A stretch of DNA of 64,000 nucleotides from Girardinichthys multiradiatus (lineage: Eukaryota > Chordata > Actinopteri > Cyprinodontiformes > Goodeidae): the NCBI RefSeq assembly GCF_021462225.1, contig NC_061804.1, positions 44,889,975 through 44,953,974 of the forward strand, in the 5' to 3' direction. This document shows, one piece after another, positions 34,601-44,479 of the stretch. The first letter of the stretch is position 1, and each line of letters begins with the position of its first letter. The notes beneath the pieces were generated by a model. It was not told the origin of the DNA. It searched no databases and worked only from the letters and a program-made list of their open reading frames with translations. A program made the translations under genes and the position numbers.

Positions 34601-35450
34601 TCTTTTTCTTTTTCTTTTTGCTTCTTCTGCTTGGGCTTCTACGGCTTCTTCTTCTTCTTGTTTTAATGGCGATTGGCAAGCAAAGTTTTGGTGCATTACT
34701 GCCACCAACTGGAATAGAGTCTGTAAAATGCTACATGTATTTATAAAATACATATTTTTATTTAAAAAAAACGATGTTATCCGGGTTAACTTTTTAAGGT
34801 ATATTGACAAAAAAGAATTAAATTCCAAACTATAGTATTTGTCCAAAATATTCAGTTGTAACTTTTTGTCTTGTAAATTACGTATCAGTTCCCTTCTTTC
34901 TACTGCATATTTGGTGCAAAACAGTAAAATATATTCCACTGATTCTTCATGAAAACCAAAGTCACATTTCCCTGTAGCATGTTTCCCTAATTTAAATAAT
35001 GTATTGGTTTATCCTATATGACCAAAGCGTAATCTATTGTTTCATCTTTTATATTTTATCCTGTTTTCCTTATTATGCCAACTTTTATTTGAATGCTATA
35101 AAGCCAAATGCCAGTTCTTTCTTCTTTCCACTGTTTCTGCCATCTTCCCTTGACATTTTGTTTAATTACTGATCTCAATTCGTTTTTACTGAATGGTACC
35201 ATTGTATCAATTTTACTGTTTTTTATACATTATTTTGCGTATTTTTCTGCCAGCTCATTTACTTTTATTCCTACACACAAAGGTATCCATATTAAAGTAA
35301 CTTTTATCTCATTGCTTGAATACTGTACAGTAATTGTTGAATTTCTAATAAAAGGGCTGGTTGTCTTTCAAAGAATATAATAATGAACTACAATCAGAGC
35401 AAACTAAACTTCTTAACGGATGGACTTCCTCAATCCGTCCCAAAGCTAGT
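34601..35450 (-). mobile_element. I-clade LINE 3' half (RNase H end and tail) at the ska2 5' side
   Basis: The minus strand shows an RNase H end with WIPLCVGIKVNELAEKYA (about 35295-35240), then LRFGHIG (about 35035), KCDFGFHEESVEYILLFCTK (zinc-knuckle region, about 34980-34910), a 3' UTR with GGTGGCAGTAATGCACC (about 34705-34689) and a GAAGAAGAAG tail. The tail runs to the ska2 start codon. The related 3' UTR at about 59222 (GGTGGCGGTATGCACCTCAA) confirms the family. The ORF is broken by stops upstream, but the last 128 codons are open. Confidence 0.78.
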
Positions 35451-35572
35451 ACGATTCCCAAGATCTTTCCTGTATATCAAGACTCCATCACTTGGTCTTT
35501 TACCCGTTTTAAAACTTAAATCTGGAACAATGAATCAAACGCCAATTTGAGGTCCTGATGAACCATAATAAT

Positions 35573-36070
35573 TTAGAATCAGAAACAGCTTTATTGCCAA
35601 GTTTGTGCACAAAAACAAGGAATTTGACTCTGGCACTCTTTCCTCTCAGTAAATAGTTTAGTTTTTGTATAATAAATGGAAATAATAAAATATCTTTTAA
35701 ATGTGATGTGAATATATTTATATATATATACAAGAGAAGATAATGTGGGATCAAGTCAAGTGTTTATCAGAGAAACAGCTTGGGGTAAGAAACTGCCTTT
35801 GTGGCGGCTGGTTTTAACAAATATTATGTGCAGGGTGTGTGGGGTCGGCAGAGAGCTGCCCTTTTCCTGACGCTGTGTAAGTCTTGGATGGAGGGAAGGT
35901 CAGCTCTAACCTTCACTGTTTGATTGTTGCAAGCTGAAACTGTCCTGTTTTGTGGATGAGACAAACCACACTGAAATGGACAAAGACAGGAATTATGACA
36001 GGGTAGAAGATGACCAGCAGCTCCTGTGGAAGGTTGTACTTGTTGAGATGCGTTGAGTTGAGATAATTCA
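35573..36070 (-). mobile_element. CR1/Rex-like LINE 3' end
   Basis: The minus strand reads LNKYNLPQELLVIFYPVIIP (about 36055-36000) and SADPTHPAHNI (about 35845), then ends with AATAAAGCTGTTTCTGATTC (about 35593-35573). These are the last RT/C-terminal motifs and the typical tail of a CR1/Rex-like fish LINE. Family distinct from the one at 13566-16757. Confidence 0.7.
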
Positions 36071-36422
36071 AAATCCTTTATAATCTAGTTTCTATTTATG
36101 TTTAAGTTAATTTGATTTATTTGGAACTGGAAATTTAATTTAATTTAATTTTTATCAAACACTTCTTTGTATGGTATTTGGATATTTGTTATATTGTTTG
36201 TTTGTTATAAGCATTTCTGAAATTTATTTATTTATTTACTGTTGTTTGTCATTGTCTGAAATCATTGTCTGAAATAAATAAATAAATAAAAAAAATCTCA
36301 TCTACTGTCCAACCAAAATAATTTGATTTCTTTTTCTCCTTTTCCCAGCAGAGTTTTAAAATTTTTTGACATGGATGATCTTCATTATGACAGTTTAAAT
36401 GAAACCAGTATGTAGAATAGGT
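36071..36422. other. AT-rich spacer with AAAT simple repeat
   Basis: Contains TTTA/AAAT runs (about 36223-36240 and 36273-36293); no gene. Confidence 0.6.
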
Positions 36423-37199
36423 TTATTGTAATTTTATAATGGCGGTAGGGGTGGCCAAAGCTGCATTTATGGCCCATAAATCATGTGCTATGCGCCATGT
36501 ACCTGTCCCTTTTTTCTCCATTGGCAAAATGGGTGTGTTCCATGAAGAGGAATGTGCGGATTCTAAAACAACTGAGTTCCAGAGGCCTTCCACTGTATCT
36601 TTAATGCCTAATTCTGTTGCTGGTTTGTGAGGGTATTGGGGTTTCCATATTGGTTGGTCGGTGGTTAACTGAAATGTAACAGGGGAACATTTAATCAGGC
36701 CTACATCTGTGGGCCCCTCTGCCCAGAGAGTGGAAGGCATTTTTTCCACAACAGCAGCTGCCAGTGGATGGTCTGTTTTTTCCCTGCCATGGTGTCTGTC
36801 TAACTGAACATGCTCCAGTGTGCCCACATCCGTGGAGTGGTTGAATATGCGATAAGTGCTACCTGTGGGTGAATAAAAAAGGTTAGGGGTTGCCAAAGGC
36901 TGCCAATCCTGTAGATTCAGGGAGCGTTTTAACACACCTCCAAGTTCACGTGCTTCATGACCTGGGTGCAGAGCTAAAGAGACATGAGGCACGCCATCAC
37001 ACCACATCCTAAACCACACTTCCTGCTCTTTAGTCAAATGAACCTCGGCCACCACTCCTTCTGGTGCTACATAAATGTCTGTGGTGGCAATGTCCAAGTG
37101 TGTACCCTCTAACTTGTCACCAAAGCTTTCCTGGTAGCATTCACAATTATTTGTCACAAAATAACTGGATGCCATTGGGCAGGTGAACCGGCAGTCCAT
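36423..37199 (-). pseudogene. Retroviral pol, N-terminal RT fragment
   Basis: An open frame of 258 codons without an ATG of its own at a natural position. It carries the retroviral RT opening pattern (GLIKCSPVTFQL, PQYPHKPA, SSWNTPILPMEKKGTG, then a DLWAIN block). The catalytic YxDD region lies beyond the truncation and is absent. The frame equals that of gag but differs from the protease frame. Confidence 0.82.
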
Positions 37200-37476
37200 C
37201 AGTCCCGCATAAAATGGTTGCTCCCAGTTTTATTAACATGTCTCTCCCCAGTAAATTTACTGGTGTGTCTGTGGAGACTAGATAACTGTGATTCAGTGTC
37301 TGTCCACCAATTTCACTCTTTAAAGGCTTGGTATATGGCAGGACCTGTTTTGCCCCCGAGAACCCCATGATAGTTGTAGTCCTGGTGGAGATTGTTTTTG
37401 GAGGAGCCTGTTTGATGGTTGAACATGTGGCCCCAGTGTCCACCAGAAAAGGAAGGCTATTTCCGGACACAGTCAC
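37147..37476 (-). pseudogene. Retroviral aspartic protease
   Basis: A 109-codon frame with the active-site FLVDTGATCSTI (about 37445-37410) and the C-terminal LLGRDML flap-side motif (about 37250). It would cleave Gag-Pol as a dimer. It is in a different frame from the flanking gag and pol frames, which points to two compensating indels or a frameshifted copy. Confidence 0.85.
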
Positions 37477-39343
37477 AGACAGCAGGGGGTCCGCAGTCCC
37501 ACTGTCTTCTGGGGTCGGTGGGGACCTTCAGTGGTGCTCAGGCCAGAGACTAGGCTCGTCCCAGGCCGGTAATTTGAGTTGTGGTCCGTATGCACCGCGT
37601 GCTGGGCCACCTCTGCTTCTGTATGGATGGGCCGGAGGAGCCATGGCGGGACCATAACACCCATACCCTCCGGTGGACCATTCTTATGGGGGCAATCTCG
37701 GGCCCAGTGTCCAGGCTCATTGCAGTAATAACACACATCAGCATTACCCAGTCTCCTCTGTGGTCCTCTCTGGAATCCCCTTGCTCTTAACCCTCCCCGT
37801 CCCCCAAAACGACCAGCATGTCCCTGATATGGGACTGGGGTCTGATGCCACTGTCCTGCTGTTTCTCTATTTCCAGGAAATGGAGGAGCCTGAGGGGGCT
37901 GAGACACTGCACCTTCATACATAATATTAGATGTTTTCCCTTCCTTCTTCTTTTCCCCAACCTTCTGTTTAGCTTCTGCTAATTTTGGAATGGTACGTCC
38001 TCTGGTTACTAGATACATTTGTCTAAGAGCCATGCCGTTAAGAGTGGAATATACAGTAAGTGGGACCCCATCTGGTACCGCTATTGTAACTGCAACAAGC
38101 TCTATGTCCCTACAGCTGTGTGGCTTCATGCATCGCCCAGCAATGGCCCTGTAATCACCTAGAGCTAGCCTGCTGTCAGGGAGTCTAGAGTCTGTAACCA
38201 TATAGACGCACCTTCTGCGATCGGAGGCAATTTGTCACACAAAGTGGTAAGATCTCCCGATGTAAAAGGCTTGTATCTATTTGCCCCAAATTGTTGTTGG
38301 AACAGTGGACCCATATAAGAAGATTTGGACTGGGTTCGGGGTCTCATGTTATTTTCAGCAGGAGGAGGAGTAGCCTCAGGTACTAGTGGCATAGCTTCCT
38401 TATTTTCAATTGGTGACTGATTCTGTACTGTAATAGGTGGTGCCTGCATAGCAGCGTCATGATAAGTTACTGCAGTCAGTGGTTCGTCATTTATCCATTT
38501 CCCTGACACTGACATATTAACTGAGCCCTCAGTTACATCTGATTTCAGAGGTGTGACCAATTCCATATCACTAGGTGAATGGGAAATATACGCGATGGAA
38601 CACTTTTTTGGGCCAGAAGCTGGCCGCATTTTGTCCCATCCCGGTCAGCAAATGGATCAGTTTGTGGGGCCTGTGATATGAATGATCCTCCAATTGACAA
38701 TACAGACCCATCAGTGGAATGTGAGGAGAGAAGAGAGGTGGGGGCCAAGCAGGCGGGGTCAGGAGGAGGCTGAGCAGTTACTGGCGGTAAATCACACACG
38801 CTGACTTTTCCCCCAGTTACTTTCAGCGTGGGATATAAGCCATTAAGGGGATAAGTGGGGGCCGTGTGGTGTGATAGAGTGGGCTGATTTGGTAGAAAGT
38901 CATATGATGGCGGCATTTCAACTGTACTGCTATTTTTAATCTGTCTGCTTTTCTGGTCAGTCATCGCATGGTCACAACTTTGCCACCACAAACCCATCTG
39001 TGACCAAAATTTCTGATCACTTTCTGTTCTTTGTGCAAGTCGCTTCCATTTCCCTCTGCCCAACCATCTGCTGTCTCTACACTGTTTGTCAGCCAAGTCT
39101 CTCTTTTTTTGCATTTTTTTCCTTCAACCAAAACCACTTTCCAACATTCTCTCTATCTGTCTTGCTCTTTCCATCTTTTGACAATTCTTCATTTATTTTA
39201 GAATCCATCCGTTTAACCAACTTCTGTCCTTCTCTGTATTCAAGTGATTTCTTAATAGCAGTTTTCATTATTAACAGCTGATTTTCTATGGTCTTCCATA
39301 AATCATTCTGTTCTTTTGCACTATTATCAAATTCACCTTCCAT
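37473..39343 (-). pseudogene. Retroviral gag (three frames)
   Basis: It starts at the ATG at 39343 (MEGEFDNSAKEQNDLWKTIE) and passes through a lysine-rich matrix-like part and a proline-rich middle (about 38900-38700). A capsid-like part follows (about 38290-38000), then a nucleocapsid with one CCHC knuckle, CYYCNEPGHWARDC (about 37742-37701). Frame changes occur near 39100 (in an A-run), 38630 and 38210. Gag would build the particle core and bind RNA. Inactive as it stands. Confidence 0.82.
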
Positions 39344-40583
39344 TGTTATGACAACTACTATCCTTTTTTCTAAAAGATATATTTTCAATGCGTTATCTCA
39401 GTCACTCACTCATTCAGTTCTGACCAACCTCCAGGACACCAGAACACATTCAACCCCCAGAAGCCTGTTTTTAGTGGCCAGTGTGTGTGTATCTCAGCTC
39501 ATGAACTTAAACCTTGTCTAATTTTTGCTGGTGTGTTTTGTGTCCAGCTCATTCACTCTTTAACTCTAACAAGTCTGATGTTGTTGGTTTATTTATACCC
39601 AACTCATAGCTCATTAATTTTTTAACCTTAACAAGTCTGTTGTTGGTTATTTATCCAACTAACAGCTCATTCTTTTAACTTTTATTTCTGTCTGATGTTG
39701 CTGGTTTTACCCAACTCACAGCTCATTTATTTTTATATCTTACGGTGTTATCTCCACCACTTATATTGTTCCTTCTGTGTTTATACAGACGTCTGTTATC
39801 TGAGTTTTCACAAAGAAATATTTCCGTTACTCATCAAAAGCAGCAATCAGCAGTCTATCTTTTGTTGTCACCGTAACGTTTCCAGATAGAAATCTGCATT
39901 CAGTCACCTGCTTATGAGAGTCGCTCTGCACAGCGCTGCTCTCCAGTCATACACAAATTTTCACTCACTCCGCCTAATAATGTCTGTAACACAGATTATT
40001 TCCTCTGTGCACAGCTCATGAGTTTTTACCAAAAAGCCTAGTCTTGCTGAATTCTTGTATTTCAGCTCATAGTTCATCACTTCACAGGACTTATTCTCAG
40101 ACTATATGCTTGTGCTTTTATTACGTCTGTAATCCGGTTTTACTGAGGCAGAACTCACGTAAAACACGGCATTCACACCTAAGTGTCTTGCCTGATCTTA
40201 GTGTATTTACTTTTCTGTAGAATTTGGGGTTTCTCACTCTCCCCGGGCCTCCAACCCAGCTAACAGTAGTCCTCCATCGAGGGTTACTCTGAACCGCCAC
40301 GTTCGAGAAATTACTATATTTTTCCACACAACACCACCACTAAGTCTTGTAATTCTCTTAAAACAACATCCTATTCACCAGTGTAAATCCTAGTCAACAT
40401 TTATAACACTCTTTTTTCTTACGTTTTGGCAGACTTCAGACTTACTTAGACATCAGACACAATATTAATTTAGCCTATCGAAAATCCAAAAGCAGAGTTT
40501 GATTAAACAGGTTCTGCTTACCTTTTCTGTAGTTTTTGGCTAGCCTGTGTCTGATGTCTTTGGTTCTCACCTAATTCTTCCAA
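39344..40583 (-). other. Retroviral 5' leader
   Basis: About 1.2 kb of untranslated leader between primer site and gag. It holds a donor-like AG|GTGAGA right after the primer site (about 40574) and degenerate tandem units with CAAGTCTGxTGTTG and CAACTCAxAGCTCATT on the plus strand at about 39530-39730. Confidence 0.65.
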
Positions 40584-40601
40584 ATCCTGGACGAGCTTCC
40601 A
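40584..40601 (-). promoter_or_regulatory. tRNA-Pro-type primer-binding site
   Basis: TGGAAGCTCGTCCAGGAT on the minus strand matches 15 of 18 bases of the common tRNA-Pro retroviral primer site. It lies two bases from the LTR end. Confidence 0.75.
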
Positions 40602-40603
40602 AT

Positions 40604-41102
40604 TGTCGAAGCCGTTTCTGCTTCCCTGGGTCGGTTGATTTGGGTACAGGTTTCAAAAGAGTGAAATAAACACAAAGTACAATCAACTTTGAGTTCGCCT
40701 CTGCGCAGAGTGAGAGAGATAGACTCCAGTGAAAACCTATGAGTCCAACTGTGCCCTCTCTTCGCTTCTCAGCTCGTTTTATTCAGTCTCAAGGGTGTGT
40801 TTAACATATACATATATCATGTCACTCATGTATATAGCATAACATTTCCTTAGGTCCAAATAAGGAGTGTTTCTGGTTATTTTCTTCTAGTGGGCTTGTC
40901 CTCCCGTATCTTCTTCACCCCCATCCGATGATCCCTTGTCATCCACTAATTTATGACGTTGCAGTTTTTATGCTTCACTCCGTAAGCTTGACCCCCCTAT
41001 GCTTCACTCCCTAAGCTTGACCCCCCTATTTCCACACATTCCAGTTACACACATAGATAGTTTATATTCTACATTACACACATAGATAGTTTATATTCTA
41101 CA
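40604..41102 (-). repeat. 5' LTR of the endogenous retrovirus
   Basis: About 499 bp, starting TGTAGAATATAAAC and ending in CA. It has a TATA-like CATAAAAACTGC (about 40964-40953) and AATAAAA (about 40780). Its outer edge is a direct duplication of about 29 bp (41045-41102), and a second duplicated segment (CTTCACTCCxTAAGCTTGAC) lies at about 40970-41030. Confidence 0.78.
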
Positions 41103-41689
41103 AGTGGAAGACAACGATTACGAGTATGAAAAACAAAAACAAAAATAATTACAGGAAAACACACTCTGTGGAAGTCCCTGGCGAAGGTGTTTTAAGAAAT
41201 ATTTTTACAAGCCATGGTAATTTTAGCTACAAGAATAAGAAAAAAACTTGAACAAAGGGGTCCGAGAGCATAAGAATATCACTAAACCATTAACGTTAGC
41301 CTAAGACTACATTGTCAATCGTATATAACGTAATACTCATGTAGTATTGCATGATAGCATAAGGCCAACTGTGGCAAAAGATAATTAAGCTACATATTAA
41401 GGTATTTGTATCCAACAGCGAATGTTTTGGGCTTGTAAGACAAAAGAAAAAAAAAAACTACAAAACTCCTAGCTGTGATAGGCTGTTTTTCCAATACTTG
41501 CCCTGCAGGGTTGCCTGGTATGGCTATAATCTGGTTATGTAAATAAGTACTACGTGTCAATAAAAAAAAAAAATTAATTCTGTGGAAAAAAAACTAACAT
41601 TTTACCAAATTCTCAGTGATTTAATTTTTTAAAAGGCATTTTGATTTAGATGACCATTGTCTAGTTAAGCTATCTAACTTATTAGGCCT
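41103..41689. other. Unassigned DNA
   Basis: AT-rich with several A-runs; no ORF or element motif. Confidence 0.55.
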
Positions 41690-42305
41690 GAGCAGCAAGC
41701 AAAGCACTGCAAAGGCCTATTATAATTGCTCAGTTTCTTATTATTATTCATCTGTCAAATTAATTGTCTCTTTGGAGGTTTTATCATATCCAAAAAGTCA
41801 CCAAAATTTGCACATGCATCAATCCTGGTGTACAATTATGTATTTTGGGGGTTTCACCAAAGTCGCAATAAAAAATGGCTTCACAGTGATCCCAGGAAAT
41901 TTTAAAAACAGCCTGCACATTGACCTGACTTCATTGTAGAGGTATGAAATTAGGTACACTTGTAGGACCCCAATTTTGCTTTTTATTGCCTCTGTATTTG
42001 ATCAAACTCCTAGAGATTTTGATCGATCGGTTTGAAATTTGGTCAGTTTGCTCAGAAGGGATGGGGGATTGAAAGTTATCGAAATCATGAGTTTTTGAGC
42101 ATGTTAAAGGGGCGGACCCAGACCTCAAAGTTTGACGTCTCACCAAAAAAAATAAATTTTTATAGCTCCTACAAGGAAAGTCGCAGAGACACGTAACCTT
42201 CAAGTATTGATCCACATCTGTCCCTGAACAATATTCCATGGTCATATCCTGACATCATTGATGGCCCGCCCCCAGAGAACAGGAAGTGTAATGTTTTACT
42301 TTGAA

Positions 42306-42727
42306 AGTGTCGCGGGAGGATTTTGGGTCGGACCAAAGTGCAGACAAGAGCTCGGTAAGCGCATCCAAAAACGTAACAAAAACACTGCAGGGATGAAACA
42401 AAGACAAGATCAAAAACTTGTGCAAACCTGCAGGTACTCACGGTAAGGCATAGCATAGACAAAACGTAGCATAGTCGAAGCATAGTATTACAAAGCGAAG
42501 CATAAACAAAGCATAGATGTGGTAGGGAACGGGGGTAGTAACAGACACAAGGAACCAGCGACGAACAGAGACACCAAACCAACTAATATACTGGGGAAAG
42601 ACAAATGCAGGGAATCAAGGGAACTGAGAACAGGTGGGACAAGGAGGCAGGGAAGCAGAAGGAACAGGTGAAACAAATACCAATCCATAACTAAACACAG
42701 AGATACTAAATAAGAATCCAAGGGTGA

Positions 42728-42759
<32 letters not shown>

Positions 42760-42950
42760 CACAAAAAGTAATAAGAAAGCAACCACAAAAGAAACTAAGA
42801 GTTAGAGGAATACAATACATACTAGGAAATGATAGAGGGAGGAAAAGGAACTAATAAATATGAAGCCCAATCCAAAATGGAAACAACTAAACAAAAGTTA
42901 ACACAAAGCCACAAGCAAAGTCCAAAAATGTCATATCCTGACAGAAAGGT
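42306..42950. mobile_element. Non-coding insertion inside repeat copy 2
   Basis: Present in this copy but absent from the same place in the copy at 22712-23890. It begins near GTGTCGCGGGAGG and ends near CATATCCTGACAG. Its A/C-rich text (ACCAAAGTGCAGACAAGAGC and AACAAAAAC blocks) is of the same style as 52830-53350. Probably a non-autonomous DNA transposon; exact ends and target duplication not fixed. Confidence 0.5.
42729..42759 (+). repeat. (AAT)n microsatellite
   Basis: About ten uninterrupted AAT units. Confidence 0.95.
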
Positions 42951-43375
42951 CCATATTTGACTCATGTCACCTAAACAACATGAAACTGTCCCCAGTGACA
43001 GATAACATGATGGTCTAAGTTGATCTCCAGTACTAAGAGGTTTGGCTGGAGGGCGCGGCCATGGCGGCGTGACGAAGTCTAATGTCACGTCACGGCCTTA
43101 CGTTTGGCTCTAAATTAAACACACGATTCCGATTTCCTCCAAACTGAATATGATTAATGTTTTTCATACCCAAAACAGCTCTATTGCTTTAAATTGGAAT
43201 TTGGATCAACGGCGCACCCTAGAAAACTTCAACTGCTTTATATCCATCATACATCATCGGATCCACTTCAAATATGGTATGTATCATTGTGGAGGAATGC
43301 TGAACATGTTGGCACAGTCACTTGATGACATCAGTTTAGCTCGACCCACTATCAACCAAGTGAGCACAAACTCCA

Positions 43376-43940
43376 TCAGACCCAGAAAAAAATCTCCATC
43401 AGAACCTTGTATAAATCTTCATCAGAACCATATACAAACATATATCAGAACCATGTCCAAACTCTATCAGAACCAGGTGGAAACTCTATCAGAACCAGGA
43501 AGAAATGTCCATTAGAACCAGAAAAAAATCTCTATTAGAACCTGGACCAAAATCTTAATCAGAACCATGTACAAACCTCCATCTGAACCAGGTCCAAAGT
43601 CAATCAGAACCAAGTGAAAACTGTCAGAACCAGGAAGAAAACTTGACCAGAACCAGGTCCAAATCTCCTTCAAAACTGGGAGAACCTTATATCAGAAACA
43701 GGTCCAAACTCCATCAGAACCTGGTACAAATGTCCATCAGAACCAGTTAGGAACCCTCCATCAGAACCAGGTCCAAACTCAATCAGACCTGAAATCCATC
43801 AGAACCAGGAAGAAATCTCTATCAGAACCAGACCCAAACTCCATCAGAACCAAGAGGAAATTCCCATTAGAACTTGGTACAAATATCCATCAGAACCAGT
43901 TAGGAACCCTCCATCAGAGCCAGGTCCAAATCTATCACAA
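43376..43940 (+). repeat. Minisatellite of CATCAGAACCAGGTCCAAA type
   Basis: More than twenty degenerate head-to-tail units of roughly 20-24 bases, each built around ATCAGAACCAGGTCCAAACT with variable spacing and some GAA/GTA variants. It directly follows the dispersed repeat. Not coding; not a CRISPR, because units abut without unique spacers. Confidence 0.9.
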
Positions 43941-44429
43941 CCACAAAGAAAGCACTACTCTGTGATTTATGATGTTAGAACGATCTTTATAGGTCCTAGG
44001 AGAGCAACAAAACAGCGGCCACTTGATATCAGGTGCTTAAACAGCTTCTACTGCTAATTGTAAAATGCAATTTCAGAGACTTTTGCATATGGACTGTACT
44101 TACCCACCTTTCACACAATGCAGGAAACAACACTCCAATTATTTTGACCTCTGCTTACCTCTGTTGGATGGACTAAAGGGGAGTCAGGTTTAGCCTAAAC
44201 CAGCTCAGTTGTGGTTGAGGTGCAAACACACCCTCCATTTCTGCTACCTGTGCGACCCCTTCTCTTTTCCAATGGTTATAATCAGTCTGACAGAGAGGGA
44301 CCCCCAATCCTTGTGGTTTCTAGTATAACAATTGCCACCAGTGGGCTCTACATGGACACACTTTATCAGTGTATTATTTTACTTAGCACCCCTACACATA
44401 GCCCATTCTAAAATGGCCAAACTCTAACA
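43941..44429. other. Unassigned DNA
   Basis: No feature recognised. Confidence 0.55.
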
Positions 44430-44479
44430 CTCAGCAGTTTAATCTAACCTAAATAACAGCTACCTTAAAAGCGGTACAG

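Larger units (their letters stand above)
36423..41102 (-). mobile_element. Endogenous retrovirus remnant (5' LTR-gag-pro-partial pol)
   Basis: A minus-strand provirus fragment with 5' LTR, tRNA-Pro-type primer site, long leader, gag, protease and the first part of RT. It ends abruptly at 36423, so most of pol, any env and the 3' LTR are missing. The single CCHC knuckle, the DTG protease and the RT start motif place it near the gamma/epsilon-like retroviruses of fish. Gag and pol are frameshifted, so it makes no virus. Confidence 0.85.
41690..43365. repeat. Long non-coding dispersed repeat, copy 2, with insertion
   Basis: Shares with 22712-23890 the blocks AGCTCCTACAAGGAAAGTC, AACAATATTC, AGAACAGGAAGTGTAATGTT, AACATGAAACTGTC, GTTTGGCTGGAGGG and CGTTTGGCTCTAAATTA, in the same order. 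It is interrupted at about 42306-42950. No coding capacity. Confidence 0.65.

Noticed and set aside
36439..39281. Several plus-strand frames of 60-110 codons
   Set aside because: Antisense shadows of the retroviral gag-pro-pol fragment.
43376..43940. Possible CRISPR array
   Set aside because: Units abut each other and vary throughout, with no unique spacers and no cas genes; eukaryotic minisatellite.
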